Assembly (NCBI GenBank): GCA_030685235.1 | Contig: MU839174.1 | Coordinates: 111,486 to 175,485 of the forward strand | Origin: Copromyces sp. CBS 386.78 | Lineage: Eukaryota > Ascomycota > Sordariomycetes > Sordariales > Sordariaceae | Reading direction: 5' to 3' | Length of the DNA: 64,000 bases | Part shown: one piece after another, positions 21,876 through 35,249 of the stretch | Layout of the letters: every line of letters begins with the position of its first letter | Position numbering within the stretch: position 1 is the first letter of the stretch | Program-made: the position numbers and the translations under genes | Notes under the pieces: generated by a model | What the model saw: only the letters and a program-made list of their open reading frames with translations | Database searches by the model: none | Told to the model about the DNA's origin: nothing

Positions 21876-24653
21876 TTACGGCCCAGTGACCTGCAACTCA
21901 ACAGGCGTCCTCTGCAGACCCAGCCCCGTATAGAGTGTGGATGTATTGAAATCGTCCGTGGTAAAGGGTAAGGCCTCGGCCAAAGTCGCCAAGTCCATAT
22001 TGGATCCCGCTAGATCTTTTATGGTTCCCAAACTACGCAATAAACGAGTCGCCTCAACGGCACCGAGATGTTGCATTGATGCTAGTTGCAGTGAGCCGAT
22101 GGTGACAAGGTCAGCGGGCTCCGAGGTGAATAGCGGGAGCAAATCGGACTGAGTGTCTGATGCTGAAGACTCTCTCTCCGAAGGATCATGAGAGGTCAGT
22201 GTGCTGGATGGAAGACTGGCGCTTGGTCGACGATGGCCACAACTGTCAAAGGTAGATGATAACGAGATGGTGGATGCGCGACGTCGTGATGCCTGTCTTG
22301 CTTCCAATTTCAACACGGGGGAAAGAGGCTGCGGGAAAGAAGAAGCGTGGCTGGTGAACGGGATGGGCGGCGGCGGAACCAAACTGGAGTTCCTATGGGC
22401 CACAAAGGAAGTCTGAGACGACATCAGCATCGGGGATTCGGTAAGCTCCGGTTTGTCGTCGATTGCAATCGGGCTTGGGTGCTCTAGATCGAGGGTGAGC
22501 GTCAATTGATAGAGAATAGCGGCAAAGAGCATATGGGGAAGCAGCTCAGGCGGGTTGCCCAACGAGAAACGAGTTTGGTAAGTACTCGTGAGGAAGATGA
22601 TGGCCTCAGAGGATTGTTGGCAAATCTCGGAGGGCTTGGCACCATCTCGTAATTTGGGTGTGGTCGTTCCACTATCTCGCAAGCTTGCGGTACTCTTCAC
22701 GAACGGGCGTAGAAGAGCGAGGAGGCAATAGTGATACCAGATCCTAAGTGATGTCAGATATGGCCTGTCTGGAAGTGGAAAGCATAACATTGGCGGGGTA
22801 ACGAACTGTGCAAACAACAAGTCTGGCGTAGTACCCATATCAAGGCAAACTGCATCTCTGGCGTCTAGACACTTTCCATAAGCGTCTTCAAGCTCCTCCG
22901 CAGTCGCGGCATTGGAAAAATTGTATGATGAAAAGGTGTGCACAGCTGCTGTGACCGCAAACACAAATCGAGAAAGTGGCGGGCAGTGTTCCAGTTCGGC
23001 GAGGAACTGCGTATGCAGCGCGAATCCTGGACCCAGCGTCGTCAATTAGCAAGACATGAGCAAGATGATCATTGTACCAAGAGCCTTACCTCGTTCAACC
23101 CGATTTTGTGGTTCGTCTTCACCTGTCTCCCCTGAATCTTCATAAAGCCTCATGAAGAACGGCCCAGTATTCAGGTCAAGACGGCCGGTAAGGAGGCGTA
23201 GCGTACTGTTGGGAACTAGTGTAAGAAACTGGTAGAGACAAAGGGAGAGGGGGGAGAAGGCAGTGCGGTTTATATGATAAGACTGAACTCACTGAATTAA
23301 CGAGAAACCGCCGCAATAGGACAATGCTCTCGCTGTTGCTAGTTCTGGATCCACGTGGAAGCTCGGTTCACGGGTTTGTCGGCCAAAATGGATCGCCGCC
23401 CTCACGGATGCCCAAGCCAAGTCCCAAGCCTCATCGTCGTTGCCTTGAGAGATCTCAGCAAGGGCAACAACGGCCAAAGCTTGGATGCTTGGGATGTTCA
23501 CGTGGTTCGGTTCGGCTGCTAACAGCCTCTTTGCTTCTCCCAAGAAGGCATCCCCAAACGTTATTCTGGACACAATCTTTGAGGTCGTACCGTAAGATAT
23601 GCAAGCCTTTCCCAAAATGGCGTTCACCAGAGCCTCGGAACAGTAGCGGGGATCGCCCTCACGAAACGCCTTCATGAAAGAAGATTGTGGAATGAGGCAT
23701 AGTAGAGAGCACGGAGCCGAGAAGAACATGGATAGCAGTCTCTGGACAAGCTGGGTATCTGATGTTATACCGGTCCAAGTTTGGGGCAGGGGTTCGTTAG
23801 AGATAGCAGGGACAAGAGGTTGCGAAGAACGTCGCAGAGATAGGGATGGAAGCGCTGGACTAGAAAACCTCCTAGAGAACGGATGCAAGGGCTGAGGGGC
23901 GTGAAGGAAAGATGCTTGGTCCCTAAACGAGAACTGGGTGGTAGGGGAGAGGTCCGAGGAGAAGCTGCTCCTAGGAGTGGGCTGGTCAAATGGAACGCGG
24001 GGCTGGGCAAAAGTGAAGCTGCCAATGCCACCAAAACTAGCGGCTCTGTGCAATTGTGATGATTCCGAGCCGAGCGATGAGGCGGTGGGCTGAGAGGGTG
24101 ACAGCAATCTTGGAGGACCACCGTCCAGACGACCGAAGGTTCCTACGCTTTGTGATGATGTTGGCTGGAGCGGCCCATATAGGTTTCTCATTGAGCGTAT
24201 CCAGTCGGCAATGGCCTCGGGTGGTTCGTCGCTCCGGATCCGTGATATGAACGACTCCCAATCCTGCTCGTCGTTTATGAGAGCTCGTATCACCGCATGT
24301 CCTTGCCGCTGCTCGTTTCGAAGTCTTTCGATCTCGGACCTGAGATGGTCCTTGGTACGCCATTTCTTGTCCTCGTATGCGCATTCTTCTCCACGGGACC
24401 TACACCTGCGGCATGGCATCTGGCCATCGCACTAAGGAATGTGTGTTAGTCCAAGTGTCGATAGGGCATGGGTTGGGCGGTAACAGGTTTGGGGCGTGAT
24501 ACTGGAATCGTAAAGAGCAGCAATGTGTGTTGGTGAGGAAATCGTCGCTGTCTGGGAATAGAGAACGTTCAGTTGCTAATCTTTTGGACACACCTTTGTC
24601 CTTTTCTTGCGGCATACTAAGCAAGCATTCGGTGTCAGGTGCTGTCTTGGCAT
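21876..24653 (-). CDS. Zn2Cys6 fungal transcription factor
   Basis: Four exons on the minus strand: 24653-24594, 24431-23293, 23205-23090 and 23026-21876 (821 aa). The zinc cluster is split by intron 1 and is complete only when spliced: Cys11, 14, 21, 27, 30 and 37 ([12 protein letters not shown] then [17 protein letters not shown]), the canonical Zn2Cys6 spacing. A linker and coiled coil follow ([15 protein letters not shown]), then a Ser/Pro-rich region to ~205. A helical middle region ([66 protein letters not shown]) corresponds to the fungal-specific regulatory domain. It binds DNA in the nucleus; target genes cannot be inferred. The middle-domain architecture resembles nitrogen-assimilation (nirA-like) regulators, but this is only a loose resemblance. 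The large upstream gap (to 28 kb) may hold its regulatory region. Confidence 0.88.
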
Positions 24654-25395
24654 GATGATGAACCGAAATCGTCGTCAAGTCGCCCGGTGCAACCTGGAAG
24701 TCTGCGAGAGTCCAATACCAAACGGATAAAGCTGTTGACAGCATCCTGCTGCATAATAGATCCCGCGTGTTCCTTTCGTTGCCGTGAAGAAAGAGCGGAC
24801 GTCTTACGAGCTAAGTACCTAAAGATCGATATCACCAATTCAGATCCGAAGAGGGACGGTCTCATTGATAGCGGGCAGCCCTCGACCCCAGGCTGTCAAC
24901 TCAATACCGGCTAGTCCCTGCAAGCTGAGAAACATGGAGAATAAGCAAGACCCAACAACCCCAGGTTCCCGCAAAGCGGCATTTGAACGATCGATGGACC
25001 AAGGACTGGGATCCATCCAGCATTGCGTCCCAAGCTTGTCATGGAAAGGGTAATGCTCTGATCTTGTAGGGATCCAGGATGCAAATGCCCCTCAAACTTG
25101 CAGCTGTCTAGAGACGAGAAGCGAATCCTTCAGTGTCCAATTGCCAACGGCACCCAACTGGGAAGGATGGCGCCCATGGAAGAAAAGGCTGTAGGCCCAA
25201 ATAGGGGCCGTTTAGGTACTATCTCATTGGAACAGATAGCAAAATGCAAACAAAAGGATTCAAGTGTGCGGGGCAAGGAAGTGCAGGCCATCGGGTCTTG
25301 TGGTCTGGCTAAGTAAGGCAAGATCGCCTCTTGCAGATGTTCAACAAAAAGCGGGATCTTCCAAGCCAAGTTCGGCTACGGATTCCACTCACCAG
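24654..25395. other. Intergenic upstream of the transcription factor
   Basis: No gene recognised; expected to contain the regulator's promoter. Confidence 0.35.
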
Positions 25396-25701
25396 ATCTT
25401 CAAAATCGACCGTTTAGACTACTTGTAACTAGCGGCAGAGCCACTAGTCAGGACCAGCGGTTCGTACACGACAAGTGATTCGGACCGGATTCTTGTAACG
25501 AGACGGCATATCGTGTGCATGCATATAATATGCAGCTGGGAGGACATTATGCATCTAGACCACATATACATGCAGCTAAGCCCGCTGACCGGCCTAGTGT
25601 GGACGGTGTTTTGCCAGCCACGGTACGAATCGCTGGTCGTGTATAAATCGCTGGTCCTGACTTGTGGCTCCGCCGCTAGTTAGACGGTCGATCTTGAAGA
25701 C
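25396..25701. mobile_element. Foldback (MITE-like) element, ~306 bp
   Basis: The left arm (25396-25472) starts TCTTCAAAATCGACCGTTTA and ends GTTCGTACACGAC. The right arm (about 25636-25701), read in reverse, starts TCTTCAAGATCGACCGTCTA and ends ATTTATACACGAC. The ~65-75-bp arms match except for a short insertion and several transitions. No coding frame lies inside, so this is a non-autonomous element. No clean target duplication was seen. Confidence 0.65.
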
Positions 25702-28047
25702 TTGACGAGTAGACAAAGATGACAAGTATTCCGAGGCGAGCAATCGAGGCAGGAGTTACACTACCAATGACCACACCCAATCTTAGCGTCGTATGGAAAC
25801 CTCGCTCAACTAGGTAGTCGTGAGTTGATGGGTAACAAATGATGGGTGGAGCAGGGTTGGCGAGGGCGAATCGTCACCTCCCTTTGGCAGTGAGGCAGTT
25901 GATGATGAATAATGACGATCGCAACTGTCCAGCTCGTTTTCGCTGTTGGCGCGGGGCTGTCTCCGCTCAATGCCCCCTTTTTCTCGCGGGTGCGTCTTGG
26001 CAGGCAGCACCTGACTGACTGTGTTGGGTTGAGCACTGAGATACGTAATCCTCGTTCTCGCTTGTACCGTGGGCGCTTTTTTTTTTTTTTTGGACAGCTT
26101 GTTGTGATAGCATGGTACTATGCCGAGAGGGTTGTTCGCTGCTCAACCCTTGTACATTGACCATAACAAGGGGGTTGTTCGTATCGGTAATGAACCTGAA
26201 GAGCAATGTAGTCTTTTATTGATCGAGGTTGAAAAGGGTAAGGGAGGGGGGATAGCACTTGCTTTAGGAATTTTAGTCCGGCCTGAACTGAGGCCTAGAA
26301 CCAACAGCCGTTTCGACAGCATTGTCATCGGGGCCGCTAAATTAGCTGCGAAAAACGTCAGTAGAAGAAGGATGAAACATGCAGTTGTACACGGTGACTT
26401 GACGCTTGGAAGCCCAAAGGGATGGGTTGGCGGTACCCGATTCATGGCACATCATTCCTGGTGTCACAGGGACGGAGGCAGGACGGCCCGTAGCCGGCTT
26501 AACCACCTCTTATCGCACACACCCACGGCCCAAAGCAAGGCAACCCAGAAGGCCCCATCCTAGCCGCCCTGGAGCTTCTCATTTCCCCATCCCTAGTGAG
26601 GATAGAAGATATGGATATCCCATCTGAGGAGTTACAGCTGCGATGTAACTGACAGGTGTTGGCTTTGCACTGGCAGGCTGTTGAGGGGGGGTCGGGCACG
26701 TCACACCTCGGATGCACGGTATGTTCCGTCTTATACGAGTTGGCGGATCGTAATGGTGATGTTGGCCAGACGATGGCTTGAAATGTCCAGGGCGACATGA
26801 CGGGCTCGTCACTTCTTTGCTCCTCCATGAACGCAGGGATGGGATGGCGGCTTTGAACCGTGTTCGCTGGTACAGACCGTGAGAGGTTTAGGGTATATGT
26901 AGTGTGGTTGTAGTGGACGTCTTGCTTGGCGTCGTCGAATAGGCCGGGGTCTTGGCGGGCCGTGCAGTGCTCTGGAAAATGAGACGGCTGAATTCGCTCA
27001 GAGGAAATGGTGCCTAAGTAGGACGAGATGCTTCTGTGCGCGAGAACGACGGTGGAAGACTCCGAAACGCAATGATAATGATCCAGTCCAACAGCAGGAA
27101 CTGGACTTGAAATGATGGTAGAATTACTCCTGGAGCACCATGCCGCCATATGTGCTGTCGAAAAGAGATGGGGAGAGCGAGTCAACACTGACACTCATTC
27201 GGTGAAAAAGGTACCTACAGTAGTGAGTGTTCGTTCCGGAAAGAGTGACGGGAGGTCAGATGGTGGTGTAGTAATTGCTCTCGGTGGTACCTAGAAGGGA
27301 GCTTGACGGGACGTTTGGCGGGACTACCCGCTGGACAAATAGTGGACAGCGCAGATCGTTGAACATGCTGAATGTCGTCGACGAGTGAAAAAGCCGGCAT
27401 ATTGGTGGACCACACTCATTGCGGGAAGGATGAAACCGAGAGGAAGTTGTGAGCGCAACCGAGACTACGGCAGAAATCTCAGATTATGGCTCTTGCCTGT
27501 TCAGTCACATGCGATGTTAGGTTCCACTGCCCAGGCCCAGGCAGCTCACGCCTACCTACACTCCATGTAGGTGAGACAGGTGGCGAGCTATGGAACCGAA
27601 AAGGAAAGAGCAAATTGAACTATTGATGCGCACCTGTCCGAAGATATTCTCGAAGTTGTCCAATCCTACGTTTTTGGCAGTCGCGATCCTGGAACTATTT
27701 GACTGTGCAGCGCTGAGCAGGTGTCTGACAGTGCCACCAGGGGCAGGGCAGTTCCACTTCGCTAAATGACATCTTATCGATAATCGCTAGATCCCTAACC
27801 CTGTCCCTTAACAGCGCTCCGGTCAACGTCCGTCCCGGCCGGCAACCGATACCTCTAGGCTTGGCATTTCCAAAATTCCGCCGTGTCAGCGCCCACTGCC
27901 GTCGCCGTGGTACCTGGAACCCGCTCCGCCCGCCGCCCGCCTGCCGGACTCGACCGACCGACCGATCTCAAAGCCCATCCGAGTGTCGCGTACGCGCCCA
28001 CCTCTCACCACCCTCCACCACGATATCCCTCCTCAGCCTCGCCCAAC
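25702..28047. other. Long intergenic region
   Basis: About 2.3 kb without a supported gene. It contains a 14-nt T run near 26079-26092 and, at the right end, the leader of the S19 gene. The 231-aa frame at 26499-27194 (minus) has no domain or splice support. Confidence 0.4.
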
Positions 28048-28776
28048 ATGCAGCCAACAAGGGTTCTTTTCAAGAGATCCGTGTGGAAGGGTATGTTGTT
28101 GTCTTCGTCTTCCATTTCCTTTGCAATACCCTTTGCGCCGTCCAGAAAAGCTAACCCACCTCGTCGTCTCCAGGTCCTCACATTGTCCCGTAAGCTTTAC
28201 TGCCTTCCTGTCCTAGTCCCCCATCCCGAACTCGACGACTGTCCTTTGCGCCGGCGCACTTTGGCACATTCCCGCGCACTCCCCTCATACTCCCATCACC
28301 AATGCGCCGCCGCACTCCCGGACAACACACCCTTTCCCTTCTTCCGATCAATGCGCCGGCGCATTCCCTTATTCCATACCAAACCCCTCCGCATATCGAT
28401 GATACCTTTCCTTCGAGACACTCAGTTCTCTACCTCCATCCCCCTCCGTCAACACTATCAACTACCCCAGACCACACCAAAAACGAAACCCAAACCAACC
28501 CGAACCGAACAAACTCGCACCATTCCACACCATACCATACCTCCGGCCCCAACAACCTCACTAACCACCAACGCCTCCTCCCCCAACAAATAGTCTCCCC
28601 ATCCAGCGCCCCGAGCCTGGCAAGAAAATCGCCCCCATCCGCACCCAGGCCCGGTCCGCCACCATCCTGCCCAACTTTGTCGGCCTCAAGTTCCAGGTGC
28701 ACAACGGCAAGGACTACGTCGACTTGACCGTTACCGAGGAGATGGTTGGGCATAAGCTTGGCGAGTTTTCTCCGTA

Positions 28777-28826
<50 letters not shown>

Positions 28827-28982
28827 TTTTGTGGGGTGGGGTTTGGGGGTGTTTGGGGTTTTTTGNNNNNNNNNNAAAACTTTTTTGTTTTTTTTTTTTT
28901 TTTTTTTTTTTTGTTGTTTGGGTGTATTTTTTGGTTTGCCATTGGGTTTACAACCACCATTTAAATTTTTTTTTTTTTTTCC

Positions 28983-29030
<48 letters not shown>

Positions 29031-29239
29031 CTGCTGTTGCAGGGAGGATGTTGGCGTAATTTGGGCATATATGGAATATGGAATAGCCATGGGAGGCCAT
29101 GTTGTGCTATGTGTTCATGTGTTGAACGTGATGCAAGGGGTAGCATTGGTGGTCAGAAACACACAAAAAGGACGTTGGCTAACAAGAGGTCAAAACGAAC
29201 AGTTCACGCAAGCCCTTCATCTGGGGTAAGAAGAAATAG
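28048..29239 (+). CDS. RSM19: Mitochondrial small-subunit ribosomal protein S19
   Basis: Four exons: 28048-28090, 28174-28189 (a 16-nt micro-exon), 28594-28773 and 29203-29239 (91 aa, normal for the family). Spliced, the protein starts [20 protein letters not shown] and continues [28 protein letters not shown] and [20 protein letters not shown], ending [16 protein letters not shown]. All conserved S19 blocks are present (SVWKGP, TRSATILP-like, GHKLGEF.P.R). It is expected to bind 16S-type rRNA in the head of the mitochondrial small subunit. Intron 3 (429 nt) is odd: two 47-T runs and a 10-N gap, with a CTAAC branch and cag acceptor beyond them. The N-terminal SVWKGP motif is only recovered by splicing the micro-exon. 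It is convergent with the TAF10 gene. Confidence 0.9.
28779..29030. repeat. Poly-T runs and assembly gap inside S19 intron 3
   Basis: T runs at about 28779-28825, 28892-28911 and 28984-29030, with N at 28866-28875. Runs this long are error-prone in sequencing, so the true intron length is unknown. Confidence 0.85.
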
Positions 29240-29822
29240 ACAAGGAATACAACACGGTTGCTGCGGGTTTCATACGTTTCTGAGGGCGGCGTTTTTCGGT
29301 GGAAAAAGCATTTTGCTATCTGTACCATACTACCATACCATACCAGAGAAGGGGTGGGGGAAGGAACAGGTTCTGTATACATATCATCTTATGGGCACAT
29401 TGGACTTCGCTTGGATCATGCTGTGCGTTCGTTGATATATGGACACAGGTGATGTGTATGCCTAGGTATGGTATGATTATGAATATGCTTTGGCCAGGTA
29501 GGTATTCTTTCAGCCTAGCTGTAGACCTGAATGTAAAGAAACAATGGGGCGGTCTTCCATAGCGCCTCCCGAACGCCGAGCGCAAAAAAAAAGAGTAGAA
29601 AGAAAACCTGAAGACCTAAAGACCCAAACTCCTTTGCCCCGTTCCGTGTTAACCCTTGATTGCCGACCCTTTGCCCTTTGTCCGCCATCCATCCATTCCT
29701 CCTTCTGATATCCTCCTCAGCAACAAACAATCTGTTGTCCGGATCCCTATTATCCTCCGATCTGCCAGCCTCTTCCCCACTATGGGCAAGCAGGCAGCTC
29801 TGCACCCCTTCACCAACCCCGC
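29240..29822. other. Convergent intergenic region
   Basis: 3' flanks of the S19 and TAF10 genes; includes a short CATAC-type repeat (accatactaccataccatacc) near 29325-29345. No gene. Confidence 0.4.
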
Positions 29823-30653
<831 letters not shown>

Positions 30654-31364
30654 GGTTGCTGATGATCAAAGCCTCTCTTTCGATGAAGGCTTCAAGAAAT
30701 CAAATTCGCGAAAAGCCAGAGACGCTGGATGGTTTGCAAGGTGCCGACGGGAGACGTGATGCGGTTCCTGGGCGGGCCGCCACTGACGCGTGGATCACGT
30801 GACTGGTTTAACCGTTGAGGAGACAAAGAAGCACGGAAATGCGCGGAAGTGTTGTGGAGTGTGAAAGTTGGGAGATAAACAGGGTCCCAAGCGCGATTGA
30901 TTGAAAGTACAAGTGAGATCGATGGTGTTCTGTCGGAAAGGGTGGAATGATGTTACAGGTTGGAGGTTGTACGTCCCCCTGGGCGGCTCTTATACAAGGG
31001 AGCTCGGGCCACCCGCATGGTTGATGTCCGGTGACCGGTGCAGGCATATCTGCACATGTGCTTGACCCAACCTTCGAAGGGGATCTAAAAATTTTCAAAA
31101 GAATTTGGTTTTGCTTGTTCATTCTATTAACGGCATCTGAGACATAATGTAGGCTATTATGACAGTACCGTATCTTGTCAGCTTCGCGGCGCCTGTGCTG
31201 CTGATATGGCTCGTGGATTCCCATTTGACCTCGAAACTCAAATCCTTTGCATCCTTCACCCAAATTTGCCCAGACCAGATGACAATACACAACACGACCT
31301 AAACCGCTTGAAGATACCACAGCCAAACGTTCATTTGGAAACTTCCGCAAGCAAATCGACACAT
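30654..31364. other. Intergenic between TAF10 and MRE11
   Basis: TAF10 promoter and MRE11 3' flank. The 186-aa minus-strand frame here has no recognised family. Confidence 0.4.
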
Positions 31365-33811
31365 TCACCTCCGTCGACTGCGACTACTGGCAGGCATCGA
31401 CTCAAACGCATCATCGTCGTCCGAGATCGCATCATCACTAATCTCAATCGCCTGTGCCTGTGAACCCTTTGCCCTCTGAGACTGTGAAAAGTTGAGTGTC
31501 GTCTGCTTCTTTCCAGCCGCCGCGCGAGTAGCCCGGGTCTGGGTAGCCTTGGCAGGTGCAGCCCGAGCCGGCGTAGCTCGAGGAGGAGTAGCACGAGCAG
31601 AGGCACGGGTCGATGCCACCCTTGATGTGGCCTTGGACTTCGGTGGTGGCGCTGGCGGATCCTCTTCGTCATCCACCATGACCACATCTTCCTCCTCATC
31701 CTCCTCTTCTTCTTCGTCTTCATCCTCCTGGTAGTCCTCTTCCTCTTCCTCGTCGCTGTCTATGAATGGAGTGTTCTTCTTACGACCTCTTGCAGGTGCC
31801 TTCTTGGCTGGTGCTGCCTTCTTCGCCGCTGTGGCCTTCTTGGCAGGCGCCGCTTTCTTGGCTGCTGCTGTGGTTTTGGCCGCTGCTCCCCGTTTCGGTG
31901 CCGCTCTGATCGGAACAGGTTGGTTGTCCATGTCCATGTCCTCATCCTCATCGCTGAAAGTGACGCCCGAGGTAGGTACTTTCTTGGCTGGTCTGCCGCG
32001 TCCTTTGGGTTCGGCCTCAGCTGGAACTTCTTCGAGTGCTTGTGGTTGGTCGACCCAGTGGCCATCCAGATCCGAATCCCAGCCGTCAGGCTTCTCCTTG
32101 AACCGTCTCTTGCGCTGGGATGTTTTATGCTGACCAGAACTGAAGTTCTCCTCCATAACCTTTCTGAAATCCTCGATATGTGCGTCGAGGTCGACAATCT
32201 TCTCGTCGTCGAGCTGAAGGAGACCCTTCACTTGGGTGGATAGAGACTCCATGAGAAACATTTCCACCGCGTGCTTATCGTCCTTGCTGACAAACTGGTT
32301 AACCGCGTCGCCGAATGGTGCTTGCGGCAAGATCTTGAGGGATTGTTGGGCAAAGAACTCTTGAACCAGGTCGTCGACCTTAAGGGTTTCGACTGACTCA
32401 GAAATTGACTCCGCGATGCTCTCGGACATAGACATGCCTGGCGCAGCTGCAGGTGATTTCTCTGTGCATGGTCAGTGTTATGTACTGCTGTTTCTCCCAA
32501 AACTGCTCTCGACTTACTTTTGGTTTTGCGGTAAAAATGGACAACATCATTCCGGTTGGCGACCTTTCCCGTAAATCTGTTAGAGAATCGCTGCGGATTC
32601 TCGATTTCGTAGTTGGCCCCTTCTGGCGCTGAGTACTCGACCTTTAGGCGGATAAGCGGCAATGGTGGCTCCATATCTTCGTCTCCGTTGTCGATGTCCT
32701 CTGCGTGAACAGCGCGCCACTCCGCATTAGCTTCTTCGATCATTTCGTCGACGATCGCCATCAGTCGCTTGGTAACTTCGGGGCGGTTATTCGGCTTCTT
32801 CTCCAGGCCATTGAAGCGCCTATCTGAGGATAGGACAATCTCTCTTGTGACAAAGGGCCGTACTGTCTTGAGTGGTATCTTCTCAACCTCGAATTTCTTG
32901 CCTGTAATGTTGAGGATGGCGACCTGCTTCGTCACAGCCTCGCCCGGGACTAGTGAGGTGGCAACTGATGAGCCCGGTTGCATGACGTGGAATCCGGTCT
33001 CCGGATTTCGTATGGGATCAATAAGACACTCGTGTTCATGACCCCAGATCACCAGGTCCATGAAATCAGGAAGCATATTCTCTGCAACATAGCCGGTATG
33101 GGTGTGTGGGTAATGGTTCTGGTGAAGAGCTAAAAGGTTGAACCAATCATTCTTCTGCTGGTTCGGCCGGTAGAACCTGACTTTGTTGTCTCTGAAGGTC
33201 CTGTGCATACGCTCATCACGGACATTGCTCAATCCGTACAGAGCCATCTTCGTCCTTCCCTTCTGCAACAAGACGGGCTTGACATGGATATTGTCCGCCT
33301 CGGGTACACGGCCAAAATAGTTGACGAGACCGGCGGCGTGAAGTAGGTCAAGGGAGCAGTAGTGGCCATCACCGCTTGGGTCGTCGTGGTTGCCGTGGAT
33401 AGAGAAGACAGGAATGGCGATGTTGATATCGGGATCCTCGTAGTTGACATAGGGAAAGGCGCCTTCAAAAACTTCAGCAGAATCACTGAGAAACTCGAGT
33501 TCGCATGGCTTCATGCCGAGACAGTGTTTGCGCAGAGAGCGCATGACCTGGTACATGGCTTTGCGTGAGGGTCTGTTGTCGTGAAAAAGATCACCGCCGA
33601 GTAGGACCATGTCGACATCCTGCTGCTTTGCTATTTGCAGAATCTCGTCAAAAGTGAGCCAACTGTCATTCTTGCGAACGGGGTCGCGCTCCCCGTAACC
33701 GACGTGGTTATCGGTTGAGACGAGGATGCGGATCGTGTCCTCCTCTGTGGTCTGTCAGCAAACGGTGGCAAGAGGGTCATCATGAGGATAAGACCTACCT
33801 AATCTCGGCAT
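31365..33811 (-). CDS. MRE11: Double-strand-break repair nuclease MRE11
   Basis: Three exons on the minus strand: 33811-33799 (13 nt), 33744-32518 and 32461-31365 (778 aa). The tiny first exon joins to give [21 protein letters not shown]. Phosphoesterase motifs are intact: Asp16/His18 in [36 protein letters not shown] and VIWGHEHEC. The MRE11 DNA-binding/cap region follows (residues ~300-420, ending HFYRKTK). The C-terminal third is low-complexity: an acidic '[16 protein letters not shown]' block, Ala/Lys-rich and Arg-rich segments typical of fungal MRE11, and a final DDDDAF...SRSRRR. With RAD50 and NBS1 it resects DNA ends and signals breaks (MUS-23 in Neurospora). No defect is seen. It is divergent from the APC10 gene. 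Confidence 0.95.
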
Positions 33812-34214
33812 CTTGAGAAGCCCTTGTGATTGTTGTTCTCGTTCAATAACCTATCATGAAAGGGTTAATCGGTTCGGCAACAAGATTCAAGTCTGGGAGC
33901 GTGGATGGAAGACGAGCGGGTCGCGTTGGTTTGTAACGCGTTGAGTTCACGAGGTCACATGGAAACAAAACAGGCAGCATTTCTAATCTGTTCCTGGCGC
34001 TCTCTGTGTAGGGTCTGTGCGCTCAGTGCTATCTTCACATGGCTGCCCTAGAGCCTTATGCCAGAAACACTTCACTGGCAACTTCCAGTGCTTCCCCGCT
34101 AAAACAACCATAACAATTTTCCAGCGCAAACAGCAAACGGAACTTTCCTCCAACTTTCAAATGTGGCAGGCAGCTGCGAAGGGAGAACTTTGAGGCGGAA
34201 ACTGAAACTTTAAA
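33812..34214. other. Promoter region upstream of MRE11
   Basis: Divergent upstream region shared with the ORF at 34215. No distinct element identified. Confidence 0.35.
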
Positions 34215-34490
34215 ATGGACGAAACACCACCAACCAACCTGGCCGATCTAGCCAACGTCACAAGAGGTCCTCGTCGTGCCCGACAACGACTGCGATTCGA
34301 GCCGCAGCAGACGCCCCAACGAACCACACGAGCATCACAGGCTGCTGCTGAGGAAGAAGCCCGTCGAGCTGCCCTCCGATCAGTCGGCTCTGGATTTACA
34401 CCTGAACCACGACCTTCCTCAACCTCTCCACCGGTCAATCCAAGGGATCAGTCATCTACAATGCCTCGTAAGTTTATATATCTTCATTAA
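34215..34490 (+). CDS. Hypothetical short ORF (91 codons)
   Basis: Open frame starting MDETPPTNLADLANVTRGPRRARQR, with an Arg-rich then Ala/Glu-rich helix-like stretch and a Pro-rich tail. It has a gtaagt-like site at its end. I do not recognise it. It may be an upstream exon of a larger transcript (for example the APC10 5' region) or not be coding; no phase-consistent join to the APC10 exon was found. Confidence 0.3.
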   Translation: MDETPPTNLADLANVTRGPRRARQRLRFEPQQTPQRTTRASQAAAEEEARRAALRSVGSGFTPEPRPSSTSPPVNPRDQSSTMPRKFIYLH

Positions 34491-35249
34491 CTTCTTTCCA
34501 GTGCCGTGAAATGTCCTCTGTTCGCAGATCTTGGTCTTTGTTTACTTTCGAGGGTTTTGTGTCCATTCCCCCTTTTGGAGCCCCACCTCGCTTCACCTAC
34601 TGGCTGGCCGGTTCTTGCACTATCACTTATACGACCTCGACCGTGGCTCAAGTTGGCATTTTACTTCCAGAACACCAATTCTCCATGTCTGGATGTTTTT
34701 CTACATTTGTCATTTTCTTCATCTCTCCAGCTCTTCCATACTTTCATCCCATCTCGGCAGTTACTGGCTGTGCGATTGGTCTCGTCTGTTACCGCTGCTA
34801 TGGCTTGCAGAATGGGTGAACCTTGGGATGAACCTGCGATAGCTTCAACTACTCACCTTCCCATCAACCTTCACTCAGCTTGGGTTCACGTCCAAGCCTG
34901 GCGACGACCTTGATTTTCACTTTGTCCTCTTCTTTCTGGGTTCTGAGCAGTCGGCTCAGGTTCACTACCCCGCCAATGTTTCCCCATTCACCAATTTCTA
35001 CTCTTCCAACCCTTCCCTTTTTTGCTCGAGTCTTTCTTCTCCCGTCAAGTTGAGGTGTCGTTCACCTTCATCAACCTCCAGTCAACTTGCACCTTTTTTC
35101 GCCTAGATATCTTGCCCTTCTTATTTCTTCCTCTCAACAATCTCTAATTTCCAAACCCTCCTTATCAACTATTTTTACCACTCGGCCAACACCCACCTTG
35201 CTCTTCCTTCTTCACACCCTGGCATACTCGCCTCGCTATCACATTCACA
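34491..35249. other. Pyrimidine-rich region upstream of APC10
   Basis: About 750 bp of C/T-rich sequence (TTCATC, CTTTCTTCT), typical of a long fungal 5' leader or leader intron. Its several open frames have no conserved character. Confidence 0.45.

Noticed and set aside
26499..27194. 231-codon minus-strand frame
   Set aside because: No domain, no repeat of known motifs, no splice support and composition of intergenic DNA.
27883..28593. 236-codon frame overlapping the S19 leader and introns
   Set aside because: It runs through S19 exon and intron sequence in another frame, and the S19 reading is well supported.
28430..29229. Several open frames of Lys- or Phe-rich residues around 28.8-29.1 kb
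   Set aside because: They are translations of poly-T/poly-A runs and of the N gap within S19 intron 3.
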